From Asterias amurensis (taxonomy: Eukaryota > Echinodermata > Asteroidea > Forcipulatida > Asteriidae): a stretch of DNA of 64,000 bases. The DNA lies in NCBI RefSeq assembly GCF_032118995.1, contig NC_092650.1, positions 27,754,501-27,818,500 on the forward strand, written 5' to 3'. A program made the position numbers and the translations under genes. Of the stretch, positions 11,076-22,906 are shown piece after piece (position 1 is the first letter of the stretch; every line of letters begins with the position of its first letter). Below the pieces are notes generated by a model that was given only the letters and a program-made list of their open reading frames with translations, made no database searches and was not told the DNA's origin.

Positions 11076-11537
11076 AGATGAGTAAGTTTACTGAGAAATG
11101 CACAGGAGATTTTTCTTTTTGAAATAAAAATATAAAGTAAAAAATAATTTCAAAAAAGGATGCGGCCTCAAAAAAAAAATTAGGAGGGGATGATCAAGCA
11201 GTGTTTTTTTTTTACTTTGCCTCAAATAATGACAGACGTCAGAAAAAGACCATTAAAGAACACTCTTTGAAAAATCAACGATGATAATGATGTATCACAG
11301 AATGACAGATACATGTATGCTCTAAAATAAAACTCACCAGTGAAGAGTTTTTAACGATGTACCTCGTAAGACAGCAACACACGTAATGATTAGGAACCTA
11401 TTGTACTGCTCTCTTAAACGCTGCTTTTGCTATTAAGAAACATAATACCAGGCAGTTTCAGTCCCTATGCAGAGACAAAACAAACACCTTTTATTGTTAT
11501 TAGCTACACACAGTGACAGGGGCATAAAAAATGCACC
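11076..11537. other. AT-rich spacer, nothing recognised
   Basis: Contains poly-A/poly-T runs only. No gene, RNA or repeat family seen elsewhere in the window is recognised. Confidence 0.55.
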
Positions 11538-11686
11538 AGGGGCCGATTTCACAAAGATCTAAGATTGATCAAACTGCAAATCAATCGTAGTTGCTAAGTA
11601 AAGTGTGATGTCAGAATACAAATCACTATGGTGATACTGAAAATTTGTCTTGCGATGAATTTTATTGCTTTGTGGAATTGGCACTA
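11538..11686. repeat. Dispersed repeat, family D
   Basis: About 145 bp beginning AGGGGCCGATTTCACAAAG and including AACTGCAAATCAATCGT, AATCACTATGGTGA and TTGCGATGAA. It matches 44846-44990 base for base over most of its length. Function unknown. Confidence 0.7.
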
Positions 11687-11689
11687 TAA

Positions 11690-12005
11690 TAATAATTTGG
11701 GGGCTAATCGTCCTTACTCGCAGCTAGAGCTGAATTGCGAAGGACGCGGCTACAACGTGTTCGAGAAGCAGGCATGCAAGGGCGCATTCAGCTGCCAGCT
11801 ACATCAACCCATTATGACCACGGAGCACAGCCAAGATCGAAAGTGTTTGATTTTTTCCTGAGGGAGGAAAACCGGATTGTCTGGAAAACCCTCGTGGCAC
11901 AGCAGAGAACCAATGCACAACTCAACTCACGTATGGCCCTGACCGGGAATCGAACCGGGGTCACCTTGGTGAGAGACGAGCGCTTTACGCACAAGCCAAC
12001 CGTGC
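11690..12005 (-). repeat. tRNA-derived SINE-like element
   Basis: Read on the minus strand the head (12005-11932) resembles a tRNA. It contains a good B box, GGTTCGATTCCC (revcomp of 11945-11956), preceded by an A-box-like TGGCTTGTGCG. A body with CGGTTTTCCTCCCTCAG follows, extending to about 11690. The A box is imperfect and the cloverleaf does not close well, so this is a SINE rather than a working tRNA gene. Confidence 0.65.
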
Positions 12006-12309
12006 AACTTTTTAAAACATTTGGTAAAGTCCTAGAAACTCTAGTGCAACAAAATTTGCATTGCTAATAGCAGGCCTAATACTTTTTCCCTTTTTCCCCC
12101 TAAAAAACCATTAACCATTTGTGCATGATGACTCCATTCTGCAATGATTAGGAATGAACTGTGATCAGTAGGCGCACACCACTCCACTAAATGTTTTGTA
12201 CGAATATCTTATAAAACAAGACAGGTATTCCTAATTCTACTTTCACCAAAAAAGGAGGCGAACAGCCCACAAGCACATGTTATCCTTGCATTCAATTTTC
12301 TGCTTTTGA

Positions 12310-12685
12310 AGGGAAGGTACCCGTTTGGTAATTACATGTACTCAAAACAAAAAAAACTTAAAAACTAACTTAGTACCTAGCATTGGAGAGCTGATGATAG
12401 TATAAAACATTGTGGGAAACGACTCCCTCTGAAGTAACGTAGTTTTTGAGAAAGAGGTGATTTCTCACTAAAATAATAAAAGACTTCTAGCTAGAAGTCT
12501 TTTATTCCTATCTGAAAGCACATAAATTCGTCCAACAAGGGTGTTTTTTCTTTCATCATTTTCTCCCAACTCGGATGTCCAATTGAGTTCAAATTTTCAC
12601 ATGTTTGTTATTTTATGGATATGTTGAGATACATCAAGTGGAACACTGGTCTTTGACAATTACCAACAGTGTACCTTCCCTTTAA
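12310..12685 (-). repeat. ~390-bp inverted-repeat element, family A
   Basis: Shares ATAGTATAAAACATTGTG, CTCCCTCTGAAGTAACGTAG, TATCTGAAAGCACA and CATGTTTGTTATTTTATG with other copies. The outer ends are more diverged. The central hairpin here is AAGACTTCTAGCTAGAAGTC instead of the usual CGAGACCTC arms. Confidence 0.75.
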
Positions 12686-12886
12686 TTCAAACCTGCTTCT
12701 AGCAAGTTGTAGAACATTATTGTACTTCTTAATTCTTGGTAACTTTGCAAAGATTTGGAACTTCAGTAAACCCTAAACACAAACAACATTCACAACTACT
12801 TGAAGAAAAACCAAAGGTCTCTGAACTACAGGAAGCATTCATTTTAAGCACTTAGACAAACATCATGCTCATAATGTTCTAACTTA

Positions 12887-13235
12887 AAGGCACTTTACTG
12901 GACACCTTTTGTCAAAGACCAGTCTTCTCACTTGGTGTATCCCTACACATACATAAAATAACAAACCTGTGAACATTTGAACTCAAAATTGGTCATTGAA
13001 GTTGTTAGAGAATAATGAAAGAAAAAACACTTGTCGCACAAAATTGTGTGCTTTCAGTTCCCCTTATCTTTTAATATTTGAGTGAGAAGCTTATTCAAAA
13101 ACTCTGCCACTTATTAGAGGGAGTCGTTTCTCATGAATGTTTTATAATACATAACTTGTTTTCATTGCTCCGTATACCAATTAATGGTTAACGCTAAAAA
13201 TTATTTTCATTAACTACCAAACATGAGAGTGCTTT
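12887..13235 (+). repeat. ~390-bp inverted-repeat element, family A
   Basis: Opposite orientation to its neighbour at 12310. It contains AAAGGCACTTTACTGGACAC, GTCAAAGACCAGTCTTCTCA and GGGAGTCGTTTCTCATGAAT. The right end is diverged but still ends in GAGTGCTTTCAA. Confidence 0.7.
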
Positions 13236-13885
13236 CAAGACAAACTTTTGAAGCGCAATAATAATTTTGAATTGTTCATCTATAAGATTGGCTTCTATTA
13301 TTGTAAAAAATTAAATATTTTGAATCCATTGGGGGTGGGGGGCTGATGTATTCAGTAAGTAATTACACAGTTCACGTACTTCTAAACAATAGCAAAGGAG
13401 CAATCCCGAACCGGGCAAGTCTTTACAAATCTTAATGCCAGGGCAACTTGTGTCACTTAACACCATCTAAAAAGCTAATGTCAGCATCTTTCCTTCCTCC
13501 ATGATAAAATCCTGCAGTTAAGTGTTGTAACAATGGAAACTTTCTATACAAATCTGTAAGCTTTCTTTTCCCCAAAGATTTGTATGATGACATGTGTAGG
13601 CGTGATGTGCATTACATCTCAAAATAAAGTACCAAACAATATCACTTTAAGTAAACACAGACTTGTCTAGAATCGTCTTAAGTGATCCCTGAATAAAACC
13701 AGTAGTCGCATATAAAAACAGACTAATGTCAATCTATAAGTTATTACCATCTCGCCTACCAATTACCACTGCGCCTACCAATTCCCCATAGAAATATTTC
13801 AGACAATCAGTTACAAACAAAAGCCTCAATCCAAACAAGTTCACAAAACTATTGTCGGAAAACAAACTATGTAGGAGGAGAGGTT
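13236..13885. other. AT-rich spacer, nothing recognised
   Basis: No coding, RNA or repeat signal recognised between the family A copy and the minisatellite. Confidence 0.55.
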
Positions 13886-14840
13886 TTGACTCTGACCATC
13901 CACTACGGTGATCACTAGCCCAAAGTTTTCCACTCTGACCATCCACTACGTAGTTGTCACTAGCCCAGAGTTTTCCACTCTGACCATCCACTACGGAGTT
14001 GTCACTAGCCCAGAGTTTTCCACTCTGACCATCCACTACGGAGTTGTCACTAGTCCAAAGTTTTCAACTCTGACCATCCACTACTGAGTTGTCAATAGCC
14101 CAAAGTTTTCCACTCTGACTATATCCACTACAGAGTTGTCACTAGCCCAAGTTTTCCACTCTGACCATCTAACTACAGAGTTCCTAGCCCAAAGTTTTCA
14201 ACTCTGACCATCCACTACTGAGTTGTCAATAGCCCAAAGTTTTCCACTCTGACTATATCCACTACGGAGTTGTCACTAGCCCAAGTTTTCCACTCTGACC
14301 ATCTACTACAGAGTTGTCACTAGCCCAGAGTTTTCCACTCTGACCATCTACTACAGAGTTGTCACTAGCCCAGATTTTTCCACTCTGACCATCTACTACA
14401 GAGTTGTCACTAGCCCAAAGTTTTCAACTCTGACCATCCACTACTGAGTTGTCAATAGCCCAAAGTTTTCCACTCTGACTATATCCACTACGGAGTTGTC
14501 ACTAGCCCAAGTTTTCCACTCTGACCATCTACTACAGAGTTGTCACTAGCCCAGAGTTTTCACTCTGACTATCCACTAAGGAATTGTCACTAGCCCAGAG
14601 TTTTCCACTCTGTCCATCCATTACGGAGTTGTCAGTTGTCACTAGCCCAGAGTTTTCTACTCTGACCATCCACTACGGATGTGTCACTAGCCCAGAGTTT
14701 TCCACTCTGACCATCCACTACGGAGTTGTCACTAGCCCAGAGTTTTCCACTCCTGACCATCCACTACAAAGTTGTCACTAGCCCAGAGTTTTCCACTCCT
14801 GACAATCCACTACAGAGTTGTCACTAGCCCAAATTTGTCC
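13886..14840. repeat. 45-bp minisatellite array
   Basis: About 21 units of ACTCTGACCATCCACTAC-GGAGTTGTCACTAGCCC-AGAGTTTTCC, period 45 bp. The period is a multiple of three, so open frames of 15-residue repeats appear by chance on both strands for a few units before indels close them. A three-unit block starting CAACTCTGACCATCCACTAC recurs near 14065, 14200 and 14427, showing higher-order expansion. Confidence 0.95.
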
Positions 14841-16737
14841 TTACGTCATTTCGCTGACCTCGCATAATTGATTGATTATAATATTCGATGCCTTCAATTA
14901 GCGACCCATTTGTTTCTATATTCAACATTCACTTTTGAAAATTACCGATTGTGTTGGCCAAGAAATTTCAACTACAAAAAAAAGTCTTCAAATGTCTCTT
15001 TGCTTTCAACCAGAGCAAGGTTGTAGCTACCACGGTCGGAGCCGGTCGGCTATCACCGGCCCCAGCTTTTGCCGACCGGGATCCAACAAAAAATATCAAA
15101 CTCCGACCGGCATAAATTTATGTAAAACTGTTTTAAATGCCATTGAAATAAGTGAAAAATAAAGAAAACAATCATGTAAAACTCCTAATTAGATGTGTAT
15201 TTTATTTCTGTAAAAACAATCAAAACAATTTTCTCTCCAAAACCGCGATCTTCTCCGTGATTGTTGCTTAAAAATAAGCCGCTTGAATGCTGCGAGTTCA
15301 TGGAGTACTGAAAAAAGCACGCACAATCTCCAGCGTGCGTGTAGTATCCATGATGCACAAAACCACATGGTAATACTCACACGGTCACCCACTGGTTCAT
15401 GCAGCATGCACAGCACATAACACACACAGTCCGAAGTCCATCTTAACCAAGATTCCGCACGCTGTGATTGGCCATTGATGGCTGTTAATAAATCCATATT
15501 CAAGATCTTCTCGGCTAGCCTTCTTCACAACACACGCTCACGAACGGAATAAAGAATTGGCGAACGTTGTGCATCACGCCTGCAGACTGTATGCACAATG
15601 CACAGCCTTGGAGGAATTCTAGTAACATGGACAACTTCTGCCAACAGAGAGCGTTGCGGGCCAAAGTTCATTGAATTATTTCTCAATGTGTGTTGTTGAC
15701 CGATCGTTGATTCACAAGGATTTTGTTGCAAACGGAGATCAGAACATGTTCAAAACAAACAATTCTCAAACAACAAGTTCATTCAAATGGTTGTTGATAA
15801 TTTAGGGAATAAATTAAGAGATAAAGTCGTCCAATTTTAGGGACTTCACTTCCGTGTTTTTTTTAATATTTTTTTTTTAGTTTCAATTTTTGTTTGTACC
15901 ATACATGCAGCAGGCTAGTGAAAAAACCTGCAGGCGATCAAGAATTTTGGTTGACTCGCCCGGCGGGCGGTTGAAAACAAAGTTATTCTGATGGGCGGAC
16001 AATGTTGGTGGAGTCGTCGAAGTTGCATTAAATTTTTATTTAGAATTTTATTTAGATGATTTTCCTGTCTATTAATACTTGTTGAAACAAAAATGAAATG
16101 ACAAGAATCAATTTTTGAGTTTATTGAATGCACTTCGTTGAGAAATTGTCAATGAATACAACTCAGTGAAACATGGCTTTTCTATTTTACTAATGTGCTC
16201 CTTTTTGAAATGGAATAGTCTAGATTTTGCGGCAGTGATCGGACATGTGTCCCGTCATCCTGTGTTTCTGAACTTGTCTCTCCACTCTGCATTGCCTGCT
16301 GATGAATATATGCAACTACAAGCTTTTCAATTGATAAATTCAACACTCAAAAATTCTGCCTAGTAGTCTACCTACCCTATTTTGAGATGGGATTTAAATC
16401 GTAAACAGAATATTAATTTTATTTATTTTACCCTAACATTTTACTTTAAAACTTAATAAGTATTTATTTACTATGACTCCCTGGACATGTTTTTTCCTTT
16501 GACAATGGCGATGTCAAGGCACAAATAGGCAAGAGAGAGCCTGGGGAACCCATCAAAGCTTAAACAAAACCTAAAAATCTTCAGCTTCCAAAGACGCTGC
16601 CCCTGTTGATCCCACCGGGTTGTGAGGCGCTACGCTGCCCCTACATGTACACCCACCCTCTCGACCATGCTCTCGACAAAATTAGCCGGCATCCAATTTG
16701 CCCTAGCTACAACCTTGATGGTTACAATAATTAATTT
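14841..16737. other. Spacer; short GC-rich inverted motif only
   Basis: Near 15030-15085 GGTCGGAGCCGGTCGG and GCCGACCGGGATCC form a local inverted arrangement. The region 15190-15740 is more mixed in composition, with small open frames on the minus strand that lack recognisable motifs or splice partners. No gene is supported. Confidence 0.5.
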
Positions 16738-17147
16738 TATAACACACCTCTTGCTTGTTCTGTATTCTGGTTGGCTGAAACACGGTCACGTGGGATGAAC
16801 CCTATTATAGTCTACTGCTCCCGCGCGCGTGTTTGCGGGAACTAGTACCCGAGCCGGCACTAGTCTTTGAAAATAGTGCCCGGTTACAGCGCCCTCTCTT
16901 GACTTGAACCGTGAACTGCAACTACAAAACATCCTTTCTTTTCAAAATTTCTGTTCTTATTTGACATTTAAGAACGAGCTGTAATATAAAACACATATTG
17001 ACTGGCATAATTCAGTAACTAGTGTACGTCTATTCCCCCTTGGGCCTGTGAGTGACCAGAAGAGGGGCCTATTTCCCTCTTCTGGTCACTTAAAGTCCCT
17101 CGGGGAATAGACGTACACTAGTTACCTCATTGCCAGTTAATATGTGT
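16738..17147. repeat. Element with a long palindromic tail (family C, copy 2)
   Basis: Starts TATAACACACCTCTTGC like copy 1. The tail 16991-17147 is a palindrome with arms of about 75 bp, opening ACACATATTGACTGGC and closing with its complement. Just before the tail both copies have TATAAAACA. The inner arm sequence is different from copy 1 although the fold is the same. Confidence 0.7.
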
Positions 17148-18000
17148 ATCGTAGGAGGTCCTGTTTTCAAGGTGTCCCTAAAATCGTGGCAAATCTTTTA
17201 CCTCTCTGTGCGCGATGTAAACAAATTTTGTGGCTTTATTTGCCAAGCAAAGAGTCTCCTCTCCCTTGACCAAAACATAGAAACACGTAAGGCTCCACTG
17301 GTTATTTGCACTTGTAAATGCAAAAAGTTTGGTGTTTTAGGCATTTCTACAAGGTACAAAAATATGTCAATGAAAATATTTGCCACCCAAAAACACTATT
17401 TCAATTCATGATTATCAAATCATGTAACTGAATATTCTATAAAAAAAAATACAGAGGCTTAAAGAAGCCATGTGCCTTATATCATTTTCTAATATTTTTA
17501 TTTTTATTTTTTAACCCTCATAACAATATTAGTATTAATATTACAATTTTAACATTGATCAGCTTGTCGATTCAATTATCACTGTTTATTTATACGCTTT
17601 ATTATAAATTTTAAGAAGAAAAAAAGGGAAAAAAAAACTAAATAAAAATCAGATTTGAAAGCCAATAATTATTCACACTATTTATTAAATTTTGTATTTG
17701 TTATTTTTGCAAATTATCATGGTAATTTTTAAAATTTCATTAAAAAATATTTTGAATAAAACGAAGACAACTGCTGGCTATAGAGTCACAAACAGAGTCT
17801 CAAAGAACACACTTTGTAGTCACTGCAGATGTTTCTTCCATGTATGGCTTCACCGGGAAAGCGAAACCATACTTTCTTGTTTGCCGTGAAAACAGGAAAA
17901 ACTCAAAACAAATTGGGCCAGTTAAAGTCATCGAAGATTGGTGTGTAGTGTGAACATTCCAATGTCCATCAGGTTGTAAAATATGTTTGCATAACATAAT
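17148..18000. other. AT-rich spacer, nothing recognised
   Basis: The frame at about 17130-17411 overlaps the palindromic tail and has no motif. The rest is AT-rich without recognised features. Confidence 0.55.
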
Positions 18001-18274
18001 GGGTGCGTTCATTTAGCTTCCCTGGGTCGACCCTGGACTGCACCGGGTGCGTTAGAATAGCTTTGACGTCATTCCAGGGGCTCACCCGGGCCAGCCCCCA
18101 GTGCCCTGCTTGTGGAGTGGGTCACTTGGGGGCTGGCCCCAGGTGCATGACGTCACTACGAGAGCGGTGAACGGTGAGTGGTCATTCGTTTAGCCATTCT
18201 TCCTCCATGGTTTAGCTCTTGTCAGGGGCTCACCCGAGCGAGCACCACGGGGTAGACCCAGGCAGGGAAGCTAT
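18001..18274. mobile_element. Short inverted-repeat element, PIF/Harbinger-like ends (copy 1)
   Basis: Begins GGGTGCGTTCATTTAGCTTC and ends near GGGTAGACCCAGGCAGGG, whose inverse resembles the start. Inside, GGCCAGCCCCCA and TGGGGGCTGGCC form a second hairpin flanked by TGACGTCA on both sides. The terminal motif resembles those of PIF/Harbinger non-autonomous elements; this assignment is inference. No transposase is encoded. Confidence 0.65.
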
Positions 18275-19013
18275 GGACCGATCCGGCCTGTCAATCAAAC
18301 TGTGCGCGTTCACCCATTTGACCAATCACAGCAATTGTTGTGGTCGGACAAACTCGGTCATGCGTGCCCGTATATTTGGCACGCGCGCCAGAATCGTGCA
18401 GAATGTCATTGGGAGTGCTTGTACACGTGTCTTGCTCACGTGCGCGGTGGGCGGAGCTTAGTGGAAAGCCGGAACGGTCCATTATTTATTAGGGCATCGG
18501 TTGATATGTATGTGGCATCAATCATTAATTTTTTTCCCCAATTCAAAGAAAAAGGCATAATACCGTGAAAACTAGAGGAGGATAGTAATGTTAGTTAGTA
18601 CTTTTGTTACTAATTAATTAGTTACCTTGCTTGAAAACAGCAGGAAGTTTACACCACACTAAGTGCGGTGACCGTTCTTGTTCACACCATACCATGGCGA
18701 CAGTGATGAGACCGATGTTAAAAGCAGAGCCATTAATTAACAGCCCAACAAGGTGGGCTACATACATCAGCAGAGCCATTAACAGCTCAACAAGGTGGGC
18801 TACACATACGCCATGGAGGAAGCTCCATGCATACATACACCACCAACAGTAAACAATTTCTGTGCAATCATCAAAATCGTCGTCGCATTTGGTGGTGTAC
18901 ACAAAAGTACAACATCAAACCATTTCTTCCTCCATGTCGGGTCCAACAACACGTGCCGGTCAACGGCAATTTGTTTATTAGTGCGCCCGCTAGCGGCCAT
19001 GAATGTGCAACCT
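18275..19013. other. Spacer with a 46-bp tandem duplication
   Basis: AGCAGAGCCATTAA..CAACAAGGTGGGCTACA occurs twice in tandem at about 18724-18769 and 18770-18812. Several overlapping short open frames on both strands have no motif. No gene is supported. Confidence 0.5.
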
Positions 19014-19262
19014 AGGCGAGTTTATACCTTCGCTCGTCCCCAGCGCCTTGTTAACCAAAGGCGCTGGGATGGGCAAACGTATCATGGACTGTCATTGGTT
19101 TAATAATGCGCAGTCCCATCATGCATCACACTCACACTGCACCATATTTCTATGCACTGTACGCATGACGTACTTCCTGAACAAGAATCTGTGCAAGCGA
19201 TTAGCCCATCCCAGCGGTCCTGGATAGACTGGCCGCTGGGGCCGAGCGAAGTTTATACCCTC
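19014..19262. repeat. Short fold-back element
   Basis: TTCGCTCGTCCCCAGCGCC at about 19031-19049 is inverted as GGCCGCTGGGGCCGAGCGAA at about 19230-19249. The flanks on both sides carry TTTATACC. This gives an inverted-repeat element of about 250 bp, followed by a G run at 19270-19287. Confidence 0.6.
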
Positions 19263-19479
19263 CTCCTCCGAGGGGGGGGGGGGGGGGCTGCTTGTCACCA
19301 ACTATTATCACAATTGACTTCTGAAATAATATCCACAGAACTATTTCGCATTAATTTTAAATTATCCAGCACAGAAAGATTTAGCTCACAAACTGATACA
19401 TTTCATGCATAAAGCAGATGGTCACTCTAGCCCTATTATAGGGCTCTTTCTCTGTACACAGGAACAGAGTCCTAACTAT

Positions 19480-20190
19480 AGACTGTGCAAGTCTCGCGCA
19501 GATTTGAACTTCCGGGACCATTGTGGTCCCAACCTTATGGAGTTTTACGTTGGGGAGATTTTAATTTGTCCATTACTGTAGTTTAATGTAGTTTATGACC
19601 ATAAAAATGACATTATGTTGTTAAAAATGTAATACTAATTAACATCATATATAAAAGTAAAAATAAAGTCAACATAATAACGAAGAAAAACCGATATTTA
19701 AACTTGACCTCGGGTCAGGTTACTTGGTAAAAATTAAGAATTTGTGCCCATCTCCGATCACGAAACTTACGCAGACGCTTGTTTTGGTCGCGCGGGGTGA
19801 AAAGCCTTTTCATTGGTCGTTTAGGCGTCGGCTTCCTCTTGAAACTGCGTCACGCGTTTATCTAACGCCCTTGCGACCATCGTGCGTCCGCGTATAAACC
19901 AGCTTTGAGTAGTTTCACATTCGGGCGAAGATTTACAAAAGGGGTTTCAAAAAATTTAAGATCAAACAAACATCTCTGATCCTTGTCCCAGAGTTTTACT
20001 TTACATAGACTTTAACTGATAATTGTGTATTTGTTTAAAACTGCTAAAACTAATTTAAACAAGCTCTATATGGTATTTTTGTTGTTCAGATTCGGCATTA
20101 AGAATAAATTAAAGCAAAGATTTGATTCATAAAAAAATAAAGTTCTTCAGTTGTCGTGTTTTCTCGCTCCGGTGCGCGCGAGACTTGCAC
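19480..20190. repeat. Inverted 20-bp ends around AT-rich DNA
   Basis: GACTGTGCAAGTCTCGCGC near 19482-19500 is inverted as GCGCGAGACTTGCACAGTC near 20167-20185. The interior is AT-rich and non-coding. It may be one non-autonomous element of about 0.7 kb adjoining the next hairpin element. Confidence 0.5.
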
Positions 20191-20204
20191 AGTCTATTGA
20201 GGCC

Positions 20205-20790
20205 CGTTTCTGGGGCGGAAAAATTTCACAGCTTCATAACTTAAATCTTACCTGCAAGAATGCACCAATTTCAACAGATTCACATTCCATGGCAGCATAT
20301 GTTTTTCTGCGGTGGGTTTTGATCGTAAGTTATTCTTCACAAATCCCTCAATTTCATGAAATAATGCAGCTCCCAACGTTAAGGAATTCCCATTGTTCGT
20401 ACTCCTCTCACAGTCTGCCGTGTGTACGCAAGACGCACGACGCGCAAATTTTGAATTGTGTTGCGTGTTAACGCTTTGCAGTCAAGATACGGTGAACAAG
20501 AATTCATGCGTCTCAGCTTGCATCATGCGTCTTGCACGCGAATGTATACGCGTACGCACGACAACAGACAACACTGTGAGAAAACGATCGAAACGGGAAT
20601 TTTTTAACGTTGGGAGCTGCATTATTTCACGAAAATGCGGATTTGGGAGGAAAATGTGAGGACCAAAACCCACCACAGAAAAATGTATGCCGCCATATGT
20701 GAATCTGTTGAAATTTGTGGCTTGTTGCAGGTAAGATTTGAGTTATGAAGCTGTGAAAATGTTCCGCACCAGAAATGTACCCTGCCTGAT
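20205..20790. repeat. Fold-back element with ~190-bp arms
   Basis: The left arm (about 20205-20398) includes TTTCACAGCTTCATAACTT, TCTTACCTGCAA and GCAGCTCCCAACGTTAA. The right arm (about 20598-20790) is its inverse, including TTAACGTTGGGAGCTGC and AAGTTATGAAGCTGTGAAA-like sequence. A loop of about 200 bp rich in ACGC/CGCA words lies between. No protein is encoded. Confidence 0.75.
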
Positions 20791-22110
20791 GTCCAGGACA
20801 TAGTACAAAACGAACAAAGTGTAAAGCCGCCAGGGCTAATGGTCACTCGGTTCATCATCTAATTACTATGCTCAGTTCATCAATTGGACTCCAAAACCGA
20901 ACAAGAAGAGAGAGAGAGTCCAGGGATCAAGCACTAAACAGGAGATAAAATGTAACAACGAACTTGTGAGGCGGGTGGTTGGGGGAGGGGGCTATCTCAT
21001 GTTCTATTCAGACAATTTTGGCGGATCGGCTAAAAAGTTGCATGCCTATAGGCTGCAAATGAGAAAAAGGTGCAACAAATAAAAATAAATAAAAAGACAG
21101 AATCAATTGCTGGTAAAAACTCATGCTGTCCTTGTGTCTTATTACCTAACAAATTTCTGCACAAGAGAAAACCAAAGAAAATAGAAAGAAGAATCAATTT
21201 CCACTTCATAATGGATAGCTTCACACTAATACCACATGTAATTATAAGAAATTATCATGTGGCAGGCGATTCTGTGTGTGCCCCCCCCCCCCCCCCCCCG
21301 AGAGGAAATTAATTTGTCCCCCTCCCCCATATTAAATATTTGGCAAACTGTGTACTCTGATCGCGCCCTCTTTTGAATCCTCCTCCTCCCCCATCCCACA
21401 TGAATTTCCCATAAGGGGGACCGAATCTTCGAGGACCGAATCTCTAGGAACAGAAGTCACTGGAACACCCGGACTTCTAAAGCGTTGCTGTTGCAGGCAG
21501 TAAATTAAAATGGTTGCCTTACATGCAAGTTGCTCAACAAATTTGTTTGGTGTGACAGCATCTTAATGTTCCTGTGCATCCTATTATAAGATCACAGAAC
21601 AAGACCCAACCTATAAATAGTTTGAATAAACAAACATCTCACAAGTTTTTATTAAATTTGGACGGAATAGCTGATTCATCTTTTAATCAATGATAACAGT
21701 TAGTATGTAAAAATTATTCATAAAAAAAATTAAAATTAAATTGAATACTATAAATTTAATACAATTTTTAACTGGAAAATGTATACGTACAAATGTATTC
21801 AGTTTCCCTGAATAAAAAAAATTTGACAAATATAGGAAGAGCATTAGCCTTATTGCTTTTTCTGGGTAACAAATTTTAACATTCTAAAAAAATTAACAAT
21901 TATATCAATGTTCAAAATACAATACATTGTACACTAAATAAATTATGCATAAGTAATTTTAATGCAAAAAATAGTTAATGGCCTGCTGTTCGACCCTAGC
22001 TGAGCCTTTCTCGAAGGCTAAAGAGTAATTTAATGTTAGTTTTGCATCAGCTACTGTTTACTCAGTACTATCCAAATTCTGTATAAAAAAAAATCCACAT
22101 GCAATTTATT
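20791..22110. other. Spacer with a poly-C tract
   Basis: A C run lies at about 21282-21299. The small frames around 21030-21312 are low-complexity. No gene is supported in this AT-rich stretch. Confidence 0.55.
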
Positions 22111-22117
22111 TCGGGTG

Positions 22118-22196
22118 GGATTCAAACCCATGACCTTTGCATTTCTAGAGAAGATGTCTAACATGTACCACTAGACCACCAAGCTAAACCCATGGC
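22118..22196 (-). repeat. tRNA-like sequence (SINE head or tRNA pseudogene)
   Basis: On the minus strand TGGTCTAGTGG matches a tRNA A box and GGGTTTGAATCCC, with one change from GGTTCGA, matches a B box about 45 nt later. The acceptor stem does not pair, so it is unlikely to be a working tRNA. Confidence 0.55.
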
Positions 22197-22397
22197 TGGA
22201 GGCAGTTTGAATCCTGTGAGATAGCAAGTAATTAGAAGTAGACTGTAAACAGTTTACACTAATACAATATTGGAATAAAACAAATCTAGTCATAAAATTA
22301 TACTTGAAAACAAGATGCCATATTAATACAAAGCCTTAGCATGAAGCATTATGTCCAGTCGGAAAATAGTCCTGACCCATTAAACCATATTATTTAT

Positions 22398-22592
22398 TAG
22401 GCCCAATACCATAAAGCTGCTAAGCAGAAAATACTACTTGGCATTATTTGCCAAGCTAAAATTGAGTGGGGCACCAGTTGCAACAATGTTAAGGTGGTCA
22501 AACTTTGGCAGGTAAACAGTTTCTGTTAAGCAAGATTTTCTGGCTTAGCAAGTTTTCATGTTTACAAGCTTTATGAAATTGGGTCCAGATCA
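22398..22592. repeat. Short inverted-repeat element, family E
   Basis: Starts GGCCCAATACCATAAAGCTG and ends AGCTTTATGAAATTGGGTCC, an inverted pair. Internal CTAAGCAGAAAA and TTTTCTGGCTTAGCA are also inverted. A weaker relative lies at about 24790-24950. Confidence 0.7.
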
Positions 22593-22906
22593 CTCATCAG
22601 TTTATACAACAAACAGCAGAATGGAAATGCTGTACCAGATCCTCTTTTTTTTTACCAAAGTCTAGGCATGATAGTGAGACTCATCACGTGACAGCCACTA
22701 GAGCACACTTACACTAGACATAGCTGATCATTGACAATAAAGCAACAGCTCACCCCCCCCCCCCCCAAAGATAAGGCAAAATACAATAGATAAACTCACC
22801 ATGTGGAGAATAGAACACACAATCTTATTTTCCTAATGCAGCAACTTTGCTGACCATGATACAAGGTAATGTAAAGAGAAAATAGAATTAGCTATGATGG
22901 GTTTTA

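Noticed and set aside
13734..14036. Minus-strand frame with a 15-residue repeat (DGQSGKLWASDN)
   Set aside because: It is a translation of the 45-bp minisatellite; most units are closed by indels and stops, and unit differences do not favour silent changes.
15189..15731. Minus-strand frames of 104 and 68 residues
   Set aside because: No motif, no matching splice sites and no partner exons; composition is mixed but not convincingly coding.
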